The position numbers were made by a program, and so were the translations under genes. The notes beneath the pieces were generated by a model that saw only the letters and a list, made by a program, of their open reading frames with translations, had not been told where the DNA came from and searched no databases. From Oscillospiraceae bacterium (lineage in GTDB: Bacteria > Bacillota > Clostridia > Oscillospirales > Oscillospiraceae), in the NCBI GenBank assembly GCA_028705905.1, contig JAQWCP010000127.1, positions 1 through 5,319 on the forward strand: DNA of 5,319 bases. Reading direction: 5' to 3'. Positions 1 through 4,938 of the stretch are shown one piece after another. Every line of letters begins with the position of its first letter. Position 1 is the stretch's first letter.

Positions 1-1
1 A

Positions 2-583
2 GTGCCGATGGCCGATTATGAAAAAGAAAAGCTCAACGAGCGTCTGGCGAAGATGGCCGGTGGCATTGCTGTTTTGAAGGTGGGCGCCGCCACAGAGACC
101 GAAATGCTGGAGAAAAAGCTGCGCATCGAGGACGCACTGAACGCAACCCGCGCCGCTGTGGAAGAGGGAATTGTAGCCGGCGGTGGCACCGTGTATATCA
201 ATGCCATTCCCGCGGTGGAAAAGCTGATTGCCAAGACCGAAGGTGACGAGAGAACCGGCGTGAAGATCATTGCAAGAGCATTGCAGGAGCCGGTGCGTCA
301 GATTGCCCAGAACGCTGGCCTGGATGGTTCTGTTATCATCGAGAAGATCAAGAGCAGCCGCAAGGTGGGCTATGGCTTTGACGCTTACAAAGAAGTGTAC
401 TGTGACATGATGAGCGCAGGGATTGTGGATCCGGCCAAGGTGACCCTGTCCGCGCTGGAAAATGCCGCATCCATCGCTGCCATGTTGCTGACCACAGAAG
501 CGGTGGCGGCACAGAAGAAGAATCCTGCCGTACTCCCCATGAATGCACCGACGGGTGACATGAGCGGCATGGGCATGTATTAA
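2..583 (+). CDS. groEL: Chaperonin GroEL (Hsp60), C-terminal part, 5' end outside window
   Basis: GroEL is the cytoplasmic 60-kDa chaperonin that forms a double-ring ATP-driven folding chamber with GroES. The visible 193 residues match the last third of the family (about residue 355 onward of some 540): the DYEKEKLNERLAKMAGG segment, then KVGAATE, and the RIEDALNATRAAVEEGIVAGGG block. That block holds the ATPase aspartate (D44 of the fragment, equivalent to E. coli D398) and the nucleotide-contacting GGG. A later IVDPAKVT motif holds the second nucleotide-site aspartate (D143), followed by SALENAASIAAMLLTTEA. The reading frame is open to the left edge, so the first codon shown is internal and not a real start. 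The tail is a short, degenerate form of the usual Gly-Gly-Met repeat, ending GDMSGMGMY. A hairpin terminator follows 25 bases after the stop. Identification is very secure. Confidence 0.97.
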   Translation: MPMADYEKEKLNERLAKMAGGIAVLKVGAATETEMLEKKLRIEDALNATRAAVEEGIVAGGGTVYINAIPAVEKLIAKTEGDERTGVKIIARALQEPVRQIAQNAGLDGSVIIEKIKSSRKVGYGFDAYKEVYCDMMSAGIVDPAKVTLSALENAASIAAMLLTTEAVAAQKKNPAVLPMNAPTGDMSGMGMY

Positions 584-608
584 GCCTTTTTGGCCCCTGT
601 AAATATCA

Positions 609-640
609 AACCGGCACCCACGGAAAAGTGGGTGCCGGTT
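609..640 (+). terminator. groEL intrinsic terminator, probably bidirectional
   Basis: A perfect 13-bp inverted repeat (609-621 pairing with 628-640) encloses a six-base GGAAAA loop and is mostly G/C in the stem. It begins 25 bases after the groEL stop. The downstream side is only moderately T-rich (TCACGTTTTA). Read on the minus strand, the same hairpin lies about 70 bases beyond the stop of the convergent acyltransferase gene and is followed by TGATATTTA, so it probably separates both transcripts. Confidence 0.85.
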
Positions 641-659
641 TCACGTTTTAGTAACGAAT

Positions 660-720
660 TCATTTAAAAACTGACTACTTTGGGACGTTAAGATTACTAA
701 TTGACAATCTTTTTAAATGA
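660..720 (-). repeat. Inverted repeat spanning the acyltransferase stop codon
   Basis: An 11-base arm TCATTTAAAAA (660-670) is repeated inverted at 710-720 across a 39-base spacer. Nested inside it is a shorter pair, AGATT (691-695) with AATCT (706-710). The outer right arm contains the stop codon of the minus-strand acyltransferase gene. The stem is A/T-only at its core, so it would be a weak terminator or 3'-end structure. The GC-rich hairpin at 609-640 is the better terminator candidate. Confidence 0.35.
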
Positions 721-1795
721 TGCTGTTTCGTAATGGTATACGAGAAAGAACAGAGCTGAGAATGGTGCTTCCAACGGATGCCACCAAAAAGCCGGATATT
801 ATTTGCATTGCTGGTGTGGGGACGATGCCTGCTGCGTTTAGTAAAACATGAAAGGTTTCTAAAACCATGACATGAGAAAGATAGATGCCAAACGTCAATT
901 TAGAAATTTGATTTGCGCACAGGATCAGACGGGATTTCCACCTTTTGGACTGCTGTTTCTGTGTTGGGAAACGCTCTTTTATCCAAAGAAAAAAGGCACC
1001 ACTGGTTAAATAATGTGTGATGGAATAGCCGTCATTCCACTGGTAGTTCAGAAGCTGGGGAGAAGACAGCAAATAATTCCCGAACACACTCCATAATAAG
1101 CCGATGATGCCACCCAGATAGATCAGCCGTTTCATTCGGGAAGAAAGAGTGGCCGTTCCCAATAAGTACCCATATAAAAAGAATCCGACGTAGCCTTCCA
1201 CCAACGCTTTGAACGGAGCAATCGAAACCGCAGTTTGAATCGTGTTAAAGAAATGAAACATAGAAGGCTGAAGCAAAATAAGAAATAATAGGAGAGATAG
1301 CTCTTTGCGGCTGCAATGATCCACCATTCGTTTCAAAAAAGGGGCCAATAGATAGAGCCCGATGATCTGATAGAGGAACCAAAGGTGGTATTTGCTTCCA
1401 TTCTGAAACAATTGAGTGAAAAACAAAAGCGGATTCATAGAATTGTGGTATAACAAACCATTCAAAATAAAATAAAGAATATTCCAAAAGAAGAAAGGAA
1501 GGAGCAACTTTCCAATCTGTTTTTTATAAAAAGGACGGATTTGATTGGTTCCCTTTTTCGAGAGCGACAAATATCCGCTGATCATGAAAAAAATTGGCAC
1601 ACCCATACGGGTAATTGGAGTTAGAATATTCATGACCCACCATGTTTTGGTACCAAATAGACTTATATTCGTAAAAAACGGGGCGAAGCTATGCAGCAAC
1701 ACAACGAGGTACATGGCGGCACACCGCAAAACATTTAAATATGCCTCTTCTGTTCGCGTTTGAGGCGGGACGGCGGCTGTAGCTTTGGTTGCCAT
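713..1795 (-). CDS. Acyltransferase-3 (AT3) family membrane O-acyltransferase, WecH-like
   Basis: This 360-residue polytopic protein matches the AT3 family, which transfers acetyl or other acyl groups to surface polysaccharides, lipids or other envelope acceptors. Family landmarks are in order. R24 and H35 form the RX10H motif in the first helix (LRCAAMYLVVLLHS), with the histidine essential in studied members. GVPIFFMISGYL lies near 65-76, a YHLWFLYQIIGLYLLAP block near 136-152, and a terminal FGIYLSH motif near 302-308. About ten hydrophobic helices are visible. The length is normal for the WecH/YiaH-like subgroup, so the gene appears intact. The ATG is preceded by AAAAGGGG with an 11-base gap, and a promoter lies upstream. 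It is convergent with groEL and stands alone, with no neighbouring glycan-synthesis genes to indicate a substrate. Codon use is AT-richer than in groEL, which may reflect transfer. Family assignment is strong; the acceptor is unknown. Confidence 0.9.
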   Translation of the reverse strand: MATKATAAVPPQTRTEEAYLNVLRCAAMYLVVLLHSFAPFFTNISLFGTKTWWVMNILTPITRMGVPIFFMISGYLSLSKKGTNQIRPFYKKQIGKLLLPFFFWNILYFILNGLLYHNSMNPLLFFTQLFQNGSKYHLWFLYQIIGLYLLAPFLKRMVDHCSRKELSLLLFLILLQPSMFHFFNTIQTAVSIAPFKALVEGYVGFFLYGYLLGTATLSSRMKRLIYLGGIIGLLWSVFGNYLLSSPQLLNYQWNDGYSITHYLTSGAFFLWIKERFPTQKQQSKRWKSRLILCANQISKLTFGIYLSHVMVLETFHVLLNAAGIVPTPAMQIISGFLVASVGSTILSSVLSRIPLRNSII

Positions 1796-1806
1796 ATTTG
1801 GTGATT

Positions 1807-1814
1807 CCCCTTTT
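1807..1814 (-). promoter_or_regulatory. Ribosome binding site of the acyltransferase gene
   Basis: On the minus strand AAAAGGGG lies 11 bases before the ATG at 1795. It is a moderate Shine-Dalgarno sequence at slightly long spacing, and it supports this start over internal methionines. Confidence 0.55.
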
Positions 1815-1852
1815 CGTCAATTCATCAGACAATGCTTGGCTTTATGATTTTT

Positions 1853-1881
1853 ATCCTACATTTATCTCCTGTCTTTGTCAA
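1853..1881 (-). promoter_or_regulatory. Sigma-70-type promoter of the acyltransferase gene
   Basis: On the minus strand a consensus -35 TTGACA (1876-1881) is separated by exactly 17 bases from TAGGAT (1853-1858), which matches four of six -10 positions. Transcription would begin near 1846, giving a leader of about 50 bases before the ATG at 1795. A 20-bp palindrome overlaps the -35 box. Confidence 0.7.
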
Positions 1882-1892
1882 TACTGACAAAG
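1873..1892. promoter_or_regulatory. Operator-like palindrome over the acyltransferase -35 box
   Basis: CTTTGTCA (1873-1880) and its exact inverse complement TGACAAAG (1885-1892) are separated by four bases. The left arm contains most of the -35 hexamer of the minus-strand promoter. Size and symmetry fit the site of a dimeric repressor, for example of TetR or MarR type, that would block RNA polymerase. No regulator gene is present in the window, so the binding protein is unknown. Confidence 0.45.
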
Positions 1893-1948
1893 ACATCCGG
1901 AATAAAATCAAAAGATATTTGTTCAATATAGAAAAAACGGAAAAACGC

Positions 1949-1977
1949 TTGCTTTTTGCATTTGCCTGTGCTAAAAT
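1949..1977 (+). promoter_or_regulatory. Promoter of the tRNA-Arg gene (extended -10)
   Basis: TTGCTT (1949-1954) lies 17 bases before TAAAAT (1972-1977, five of six -10 positions). A TG immediately upstream, separated by one base, makes an extended -10 element. Initiation near 1984 would leave a 5' leader of about 25 bases to be trimmed by RNase P. Confidence 0.7.
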
Positions 1978-2009
1978 AAACAAGCTGTCTCAAAGAACAG
2001 CGAAGATAT

Positions 2010-2086
2010 GCGCCTGTAGCTCAGCCGGATAGAGTGTTTGGCTACGAACCAAAAGGTCGGGGGTTCGAATCCCTCCAGGCGTGCCA
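2010..2086 (+). tRNA. tRNA-Arg (anticodon ACG)
   Basis: A full 77-base cloverleaf can be folded by eye. The acceptor stem GCGCCTG pairs with CAGGCGT (one terminal G-U). The D-arm begins GCTCAGC and pairs GCTC with GAGT. The anticodon stem TTTGG/CCAAA encloses loop CTACGAA with anticodon ACG at 2044-2046. The T-arm carries GGTTCGAATCC, the discriminator is G, and the 3' CCA is encoded in the DNA. A34 would be deaminated to inosine by TadA so that it reads CGU, CGC and CGA codons. It has its own promoter and an immediate terminator, so it is a single-gene transcription unit. Confidence 0.97.
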
Positions 2087-2123
2087 AAAAGTCCTTGAAA
2101 TCATCTGATTTCAAGGACTTTTT
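2086..2123 (+). terminator. Intrinsic terminator of tRNA-Arg
   Basis: A perfect inverted repeat starts at the final A of the tRNA CCA. The left arm (2086-2103) begins AAAAAGTCCTTG, and the right arm (2106-2123) ends CAAGGACTTTTT. The stem is about 17 bp with a very small loop, and the terminal T run supplies the U-tract. It is a textbook rho-independent terminator placed directly behind the mature tRNA end. Confidence 0.93.
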
Positions 2124-2172
2124 GTTGCTTTGCATATGCGACGAGATGGCTCAACGATAACTCGTCGTTGCG

Positions 2173-2210
2173 AAATTATCCCCTCAGTTGTACAACTGAG
2201 GGGATAATTT
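2173..2210 (-). terminator. Perfect 38-bp palindrome abutting a stop codon, probable terminator
   Basis: Every base of 2173-2191 is matched by its complement in 2192-2210, with a self-complementary TTGTACAA centre. As RNA it would form a stem of about 17 bp with a GUAC loop. It begins on the base after the stop codon of the minus-strand small membrane-protein gene, so it is most simply that gene's terminator, although the trailing sequence ATAATTTCG is a poor U-tract. On the plus strand it is followed after seven bases by seven Ts, so it may also stop plus-strand transcription. An element end or protein-binding palindrome is an alternative. Confidence 0.6.
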
Positions 2211-2372
2211 CTACTGATTTTTTTGGTCCAATAGACAATAAATAGAGATACCAAAACCAGCTATGATTGCAAGGAAACCGATGAAAGGCAAAACCAATAT
2301 ACCGCTGGCTGCCATGATAGAGCCAGATATCAGCAATGTATTACCAAAAGACAACAAATTTTTACGATCCAT
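2211..2372 (-). CDS. Small two-helix membrane protein, 53 residues, unknown function
   Basis: This short gene begins MDRKNLLSFGN and ends with a polar DQKNQ tail. Residues 12-48 between are continuously hydrophobic, with glycines and a proline near residue 29 (VLPFIG), so it should form a tight helical hairpin in the cytoplasmic membrane. No family was recognised. The case for it being real is good: GGAGGT lies seven bases before the ATG, the start overlaps the last 11 bases of the upstream 95-codon ORF (a pattern typical of translational coupling), and a perfect palindrome follows the stop at once. Small hydrophobic proteins in this arrangement can be immunity, toxin or accessory subunits, but nothing in the sequence decides this. 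Confidence 0.62.
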   Translation of the reverse strand: MDRKNLLSFGNTLLISGSIMAASGILVLPFIGFLAIIAGFGISIYCLLDQKNQ

Positions 2373-2649
2373 AAGATTTACCTCCACTCGCTCTCAGCCA
2401 TCTGGCATTCACTTGAGAGTAGATTATACTGATTACTCCGGTTGCAGGATTCCATCCGTCACTAGAAATTTTTGCGCCTACATCCCAGGAGGAGTTTTTA
2501 AAATTTTGTTCATAGCTTGCAATAAATTTCACATAAGGTGTGCCAGATACATTGCTTTTCTTTCTAACTACCAATGTCATTCTACCTGTGCGTGTAAAGA
2601 ACAACTGATTTGGTGCATGTTTATCTGCAATATGTATCATCAAAACCAT
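2362..2649 (-). CDS. Hypothetical protein, 95 codons, possibly 5'-truncated
   Basis: The frame reads from an ATG at 2649 to a TAA that overlaps the start of the 53-residue membrane-protein gene by 11 bases. The C-terminal two thirds look like a small beta-rich domain, alternating polar and hydrophobic residues with several Trp/Tyr: GTPYVKFIASYEQNF, then SSWDVGAKISSDGWNPATG, then a VNARWLRASGGKSYGS end. No family was recognised. The N-terminus is doubtful. No ribosome binding site lies close before the ATG, there is no signal peptide, and a perfect Shine-Dalgarno sequence sits 33 bases too far upstream, with an in-frame TGA inside it. It is either a remnant of a longer, perhaps secreted protein or a gene starting at an internal codon. 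The coupled downstream gene argues that the 3' part is genuine. Confidence 0.45.
   Translation of the reverse strand: MVLMIHIADKHAPNQLFFTRTGRMTLVVRKKSNVSGTPYVKFIASYEQNFKNSSWDVGAKISSDGWNPATGVISIIYSQVNARWLRASGGKSYGS
2380..2385 (-). promoter_or_regulatory. Ribosome binding site of the 53-residue membrane protein
   Basis: GGAGGT on the minus strand is seven bases before the ATG at 2372. It lies within the coding end of the preceding 95-codon ORF (codons for SGGKS), which allows translational coupling. Its strength and spacing decide the start of the small gene. Confidence 0.75.
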
Positions 2650-2796
2650 CTCTATAATCTTTAGCGGCTTCCTGTCGAAAGTTCACCTCCTTCCTTAACA
2701 TTTTGGTGTCTTTCCCAGTCTTCTCCTGCTCTTCCCATTCAGGTCAGTGGAGGTTCGTTCCGTTGCTCCTTTACCGGCCGGTACAATGTGCCGATC
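2386..2796 (-). other. Gap between small-gene pair and cyclase gene: little recognisable content
   Basis: Apart from the 95-codon ORF and the orphan Shine-Dalgarno, little can be assigned here. There is no convincing promoter for the small-gene pair, which might be transcribed by read-through from the cyclase gene on the same strand. There is also no strong terminator after the cyclase. A 12-bp palindrome TACCGGCCGGTA (2772-2783) lies 13 bases beyond the cyclase stop. It could be part of a weak hairpin but has no T run. Confidence 0.4.
2683..2692 (-). promoter_or_regulatory. Orphan perfect Shine-Dalgarno sequence
   Basis: On the minus strand AAGGAGGTGA is complementary to the 16S rRNA anti-Shine-Dalgarno over ten bases. 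No ATG, GTG or TTG occurs at the usual 5-10 base distance downstream; the next ATG in the main frame is 33 bases away. The likeliest reading is the leader of a gene whose original start codon was deleted or mutated. Confidence 0.5.
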
Positions 2797-4698
2797 TTAC
2801 GGCTCATAGAATAAGAAGCCGTTTTTACCTTGGTTCTTTGCCTGATACAGAGCGATGTCCGCATTGCGATAAAGGGTTTCAAAATCGGTGCCGTGGGCGG
2901 GGGACAACGCGATGCCAATGCTGGAAGAGACCTGGTAGACGCTGGTTTCCGTTTTGATCTCCCAGCTGAGGGCAGCGTGCAGGTCCCGGGCCTTTTTCTC
3001 CACGGTCGAACGGTCGGGCGCCGGGAAAAAGACCGCAAACTCATCGCCGCCGATGCGGCCGATGAGATCTGACTCTCGAAATTGAGATTTGATCATGCGG
3101 GCGAATTTCGCCAGGGTGGCGTCCCCTGCTACATGGCCAAACTGATCGTTGATCTGCTTGAAGTGATCCAAGTCCAAGATAAAGAAGGCGAAGGAGCCGG
3201 AAGGGTTGCTTGCCAACAGGATGCGAATGCGCTCTTGAATGGCGGCTTTGTTATACAGGTTGGTGAAAGAATCTTTCTGGGTCTGCTCGTATAAATACCA
3301 CTCATATTGCTTCTCCGCGTCAATGTTTTGCCGATACACCAGCATACGGATGGAGCCGTCTTCTTCCCAACGGAAGATGCGGGCAGTTGCTCGTACCCAG
3401 TAATATGTATGGCCGTCCGGAGCCATCATGAAATCATACCGCAATGTTTTGATGCCTCTTTCATATGCCGCTAGGACAGCTTCGGGAGAAAACGTGTCCA
3501 GGTAGCCCTGGCGGTATGGTTCCTTGATCTGCTGATTGGCGATCTGATGCAGCGCCTGGTCGTAAGGGGCGTCTCTCGACGCGCCCAGGGACTCGAAATA
3601 TTGTTTCGTGGCCTCGCCCACCGCCTGGTTATGGGTGATGTCCAATTCGTAAATATTCTCAAACAGATGTTCCGTGGCCTCTTGAAACGCGGTTTTGCGT
3701 TCTTGCTCCTGTGCCACGGCCAGATGGATGATCCGGGTGTTGTATGTTCCAATCACATCGGTGATGAGGAAAAGCACAAAAACCAGAATCACCAAAATCA
3801 CCAAGATGCTGCCATAAAACTGGAGCTTTAGCTGATGATTCATGGCGGGGGTGTGGTTTTCAATCACCAGATGCCAATTGAGAGTTGGGATGTACCGGGC
3901 GACCACATACCCTGCGCTGTAGGCAAACCAAAAGGTTTGGGGCTCGTCCGCGGCGCGGGCAGAGAGGATGGCATCCTTCCATTTCGGGAAATCGCAGTGC
4001 GCGAAAAAATCCAAGTTCTGATATCCTGTTTCCCGGGAGGAAACAGCCGTGATTCCAGCTTGATCCACCAGGTTGGCGGAAATGCCAAACTGGGTTTCAT
4101 AGTGCTTCAAAAGTGCTTGGAGGGGATCCGCCCGAAAGCCCACACCCACAACGCCAAGCACGGTGCCGTCTGTGTCTTTGATTTTGCAATTGACAAACAC
4201 AGTGATTTCGTTCCCGTCCGCTTCATCGTTGTCGATGTTGAGATCGTATGCATCCTCTGTTTCCAAAAAGGAAAAATACCAATTGTTTTCCGGATTGCCC
4301 GGTGTCAGCACCCGTTGGAGACCATTAAAATGATAATAGCGCCCTGTGGCGCTGGAAACCAAAAACACAGAATTGTAATGGTACGTTTCCTGGTAAGCGT
4401 TCAAATATTCTTGCAGCGACTGGATGAAGGTCTCATCCTCCAGCCGCTGAGACTCGCCTTGCAAAAGGGTTTTGAGCAAATGGTCGTTGGCCATGGTGAG
4501 GGAAATATGGATGGGCTTTGTAAAATAAGAGTCTATTTTATTGTAAATGCCTTCCGACGTGAGATAGGACACCTGCTCCACATCTTTTCGGCAGATGTCC
4601 AGATTGGAACAATAGCTGATGGTGGATGTGGCGAGAAAGCCCAGGATGATGACGAGACAAACCATGATATTTGTACGAAGCAAAAGATTCTTCTTCAT
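2797..4698 (-). CDS. Membrane sensor diguanylate cyclase (Cache-like, PAS-like, GGDEF)
   Basis: This 633-residue protein is predicted to make cyclic-di-GMP from two GTP in response to an external signal. A short basic N-terminus precedes TM1 (about 10-31). Residues 32-293 form an extracellular domain of double-Cache type, with NNWYFSF near 138-144 and NCKIKDTDGTVLGVVGVGFRAD near 170-191. TM2 is about 294-317, followed by a short helical linker. A PAS-like domain (about 340-462) ends RMLVYRQNIDAEK. The GGDEF domain begins at DSFTNLYNKAA (476). Its key residues are present: metal-binding D509, K514, guanine-contacting N517 and D526, the active loop GGDEF at 550-554, and an RESD inhibitory site at 541-544 exactly five residues before it. 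The cyclase should therefore be active and product-inhibited. The ATG has GGAG nine bases upstream and a consensus-like promoter. There is no EAL or HD-GYP domain. The ligand is unknown. Confidence 0.93.
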   Translation of the reverse strand: MKKNLLLRTNIMVCLVIILGFLATSTISYCSNLDICRKDVEQVSYLTSEGIYNKIDSYFTKPIHISLTMANDHLLKTLLQGESQRLEDETFIQSLQEYLNAYQETYHYNSVFLVSSATGRYYHFNGLQRVLTPGNPENNWYFSFLETEDAYDLNIDNDEADGNEITVFVNCKIKDTDGTVLGVVGVGFRADPLQALLKHYETQFGISANLVDQAGITAVSSRETGYQNLDFFAHCDFPKWKDAILSARAADEPQTFWFAYSAGYVVARYIPTLNWHLVIENHTPAMNHQLKLQFYGSILVILVILVFVLFLITDVIGTYNTRIIHLAVAQEQERKTAFQEATEHLFENIYELDITHNQAVGEATKQYFESLGASRDAPYDQALHQIANQQIKEPYRQGYLDTFSPEAVLAAYERGIKTLRYDFMMAPDGHTYYWVRATARIFRWEEDGSIRMLVYRQNIDAEKQYEWYLYEQTQKDSFTNLYNKAAIQERIRILLASNPSGSFAFFILDLDHFKQINDQFGHVAGDATLAKFARMIKSQFRESDLIGRIGGDEFAVFFPAPDRSTVEKKARDLHAALSWEIKTETSVYQVSSSIGIALSPAHGTDFETLYRNADIALYQAKNQGKNGFLFYEP

Positions 4699-4707
4699 AA
4701 AAAATGG

Positions 4708-4711
4708 CTCC
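4708..4711 (-). promoter_or_regulatory. Ribosome binding site of the diguanylate cyclase
   Basis: GGAG on the minus strand lies nine bases before the ATG at 4698. It supports this start, which also begins a normal membrane-anchor segment (MKKNLLLRTNIMVCLVIILG). Confidence 0.6.
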
Positions 4712-4716
4712 AGCTT

Positions 4717-4755
4717 TCACAACATATTTTTGTGATAAGAAAGGGGGCCCCTTTC
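4717..4755 (-). promoter_or_regulatory. Two inverted repeats in the cyclase 5' leader
   Basis: The predicted leader holds two symmetrical elements. Arms GAAAGGGG and CCCCTTTC (4739-4755) flank a single central base, about three bases after the expected transcription start. Next comes TCACAA-N7-TTGTGA (4717-4735), just upstream of the ribosome binding site. They could be operators or RNA hairpins that affect initiation or message stability. They do not match the cyclic-di-GMP riboswitch consensus. Confidence 0.35.
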
Positions 4756-4764
4756 GTTTTGTCA

Positions 4765-4793
4765 ATCTTACTATATCAGGAAAAAATTGTCAA
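4765..4793 (-). promoter_or_regulatory. Sigma-70-type promoter of the diguanylate cyclase gene
   Basis: On the minus strand a perfect -35 TTGACA (4788-4793) lies exactly 17 bases from TAAGAT (4765-4770), which matches four of six -10 positions. Transcription would start near 4758, about 60 bases before the ATG. The -35 hexamer sits within the small palindrome AATTGACAATT (4785-4795), a possible repressor site. Confidence 0.75.
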
Positions 4794-4938
4794 TTCATTC
4801 TGCCCGGTTTTGGCAAAATGGAGATAAATTCCCCTTTCCAAACCATTTTTTGAGTCAAAAAACAAAAGATGGAAACATGGGAACAAAAAGGAGAACGGGT
4901 TCGTCAAAGCCAGTGAAGGAAAGGAGTGATGAACCAAT

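Noticed and set aside
1832..2032. 66-codon plus-strand ORF before and into the tRNA
   Set aside because: It runs through the acyltransferase and tRNA promoters and into the tRNA-Arg gene, and has no ribosome binding site.
2010..2086. tRNA-Arg 3' end as an attachment site
   Set aside because: No direct repeat of the tRNA 3' end and no integrase is visible in the window, so an att site cannot be claimed.
2362..2649. Lactococcin-972-like bacteriocin with the downstream membrane protein as immunity
   Set aside because: The arrangement is suggestive, but there is no signal peptide and the characteristic W/HG and HSATV-type motifs of that family are not seen.
2263..2664. 133-codon plus-strand ORF opposite the small-gene pair
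   Set aside because: It has no binding site, is cysteine-rich with an unlikely composition, and is antisense to frames with better start signals.
2621..2701. 26-residue minus-strand peptide beginning MLRKEVNFRQE
   Set aside because: Its composition looks protein-like, but no binding site precedes its ATG and the perfect Shine-Dalgarno lies inside it. It could be part of an ancestral frame before a frameshift, but this cannot be supported.
3835..4827. Long 330-codon open frame on the plus strand
   Set aside because: It lies almost wholly antisense to the well-supported cyclase gene, has no recognisable motif and reads into the cyclase promoter. It is a shadow caused by codon bias.
4699..4938. 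Cyclic-di-GMP riboswitch in the divergent intergenic region
   Set aside because: Looked for because of the neighbouring cyclase. The conserved GEMM core and its paired helices are not present on either strand.
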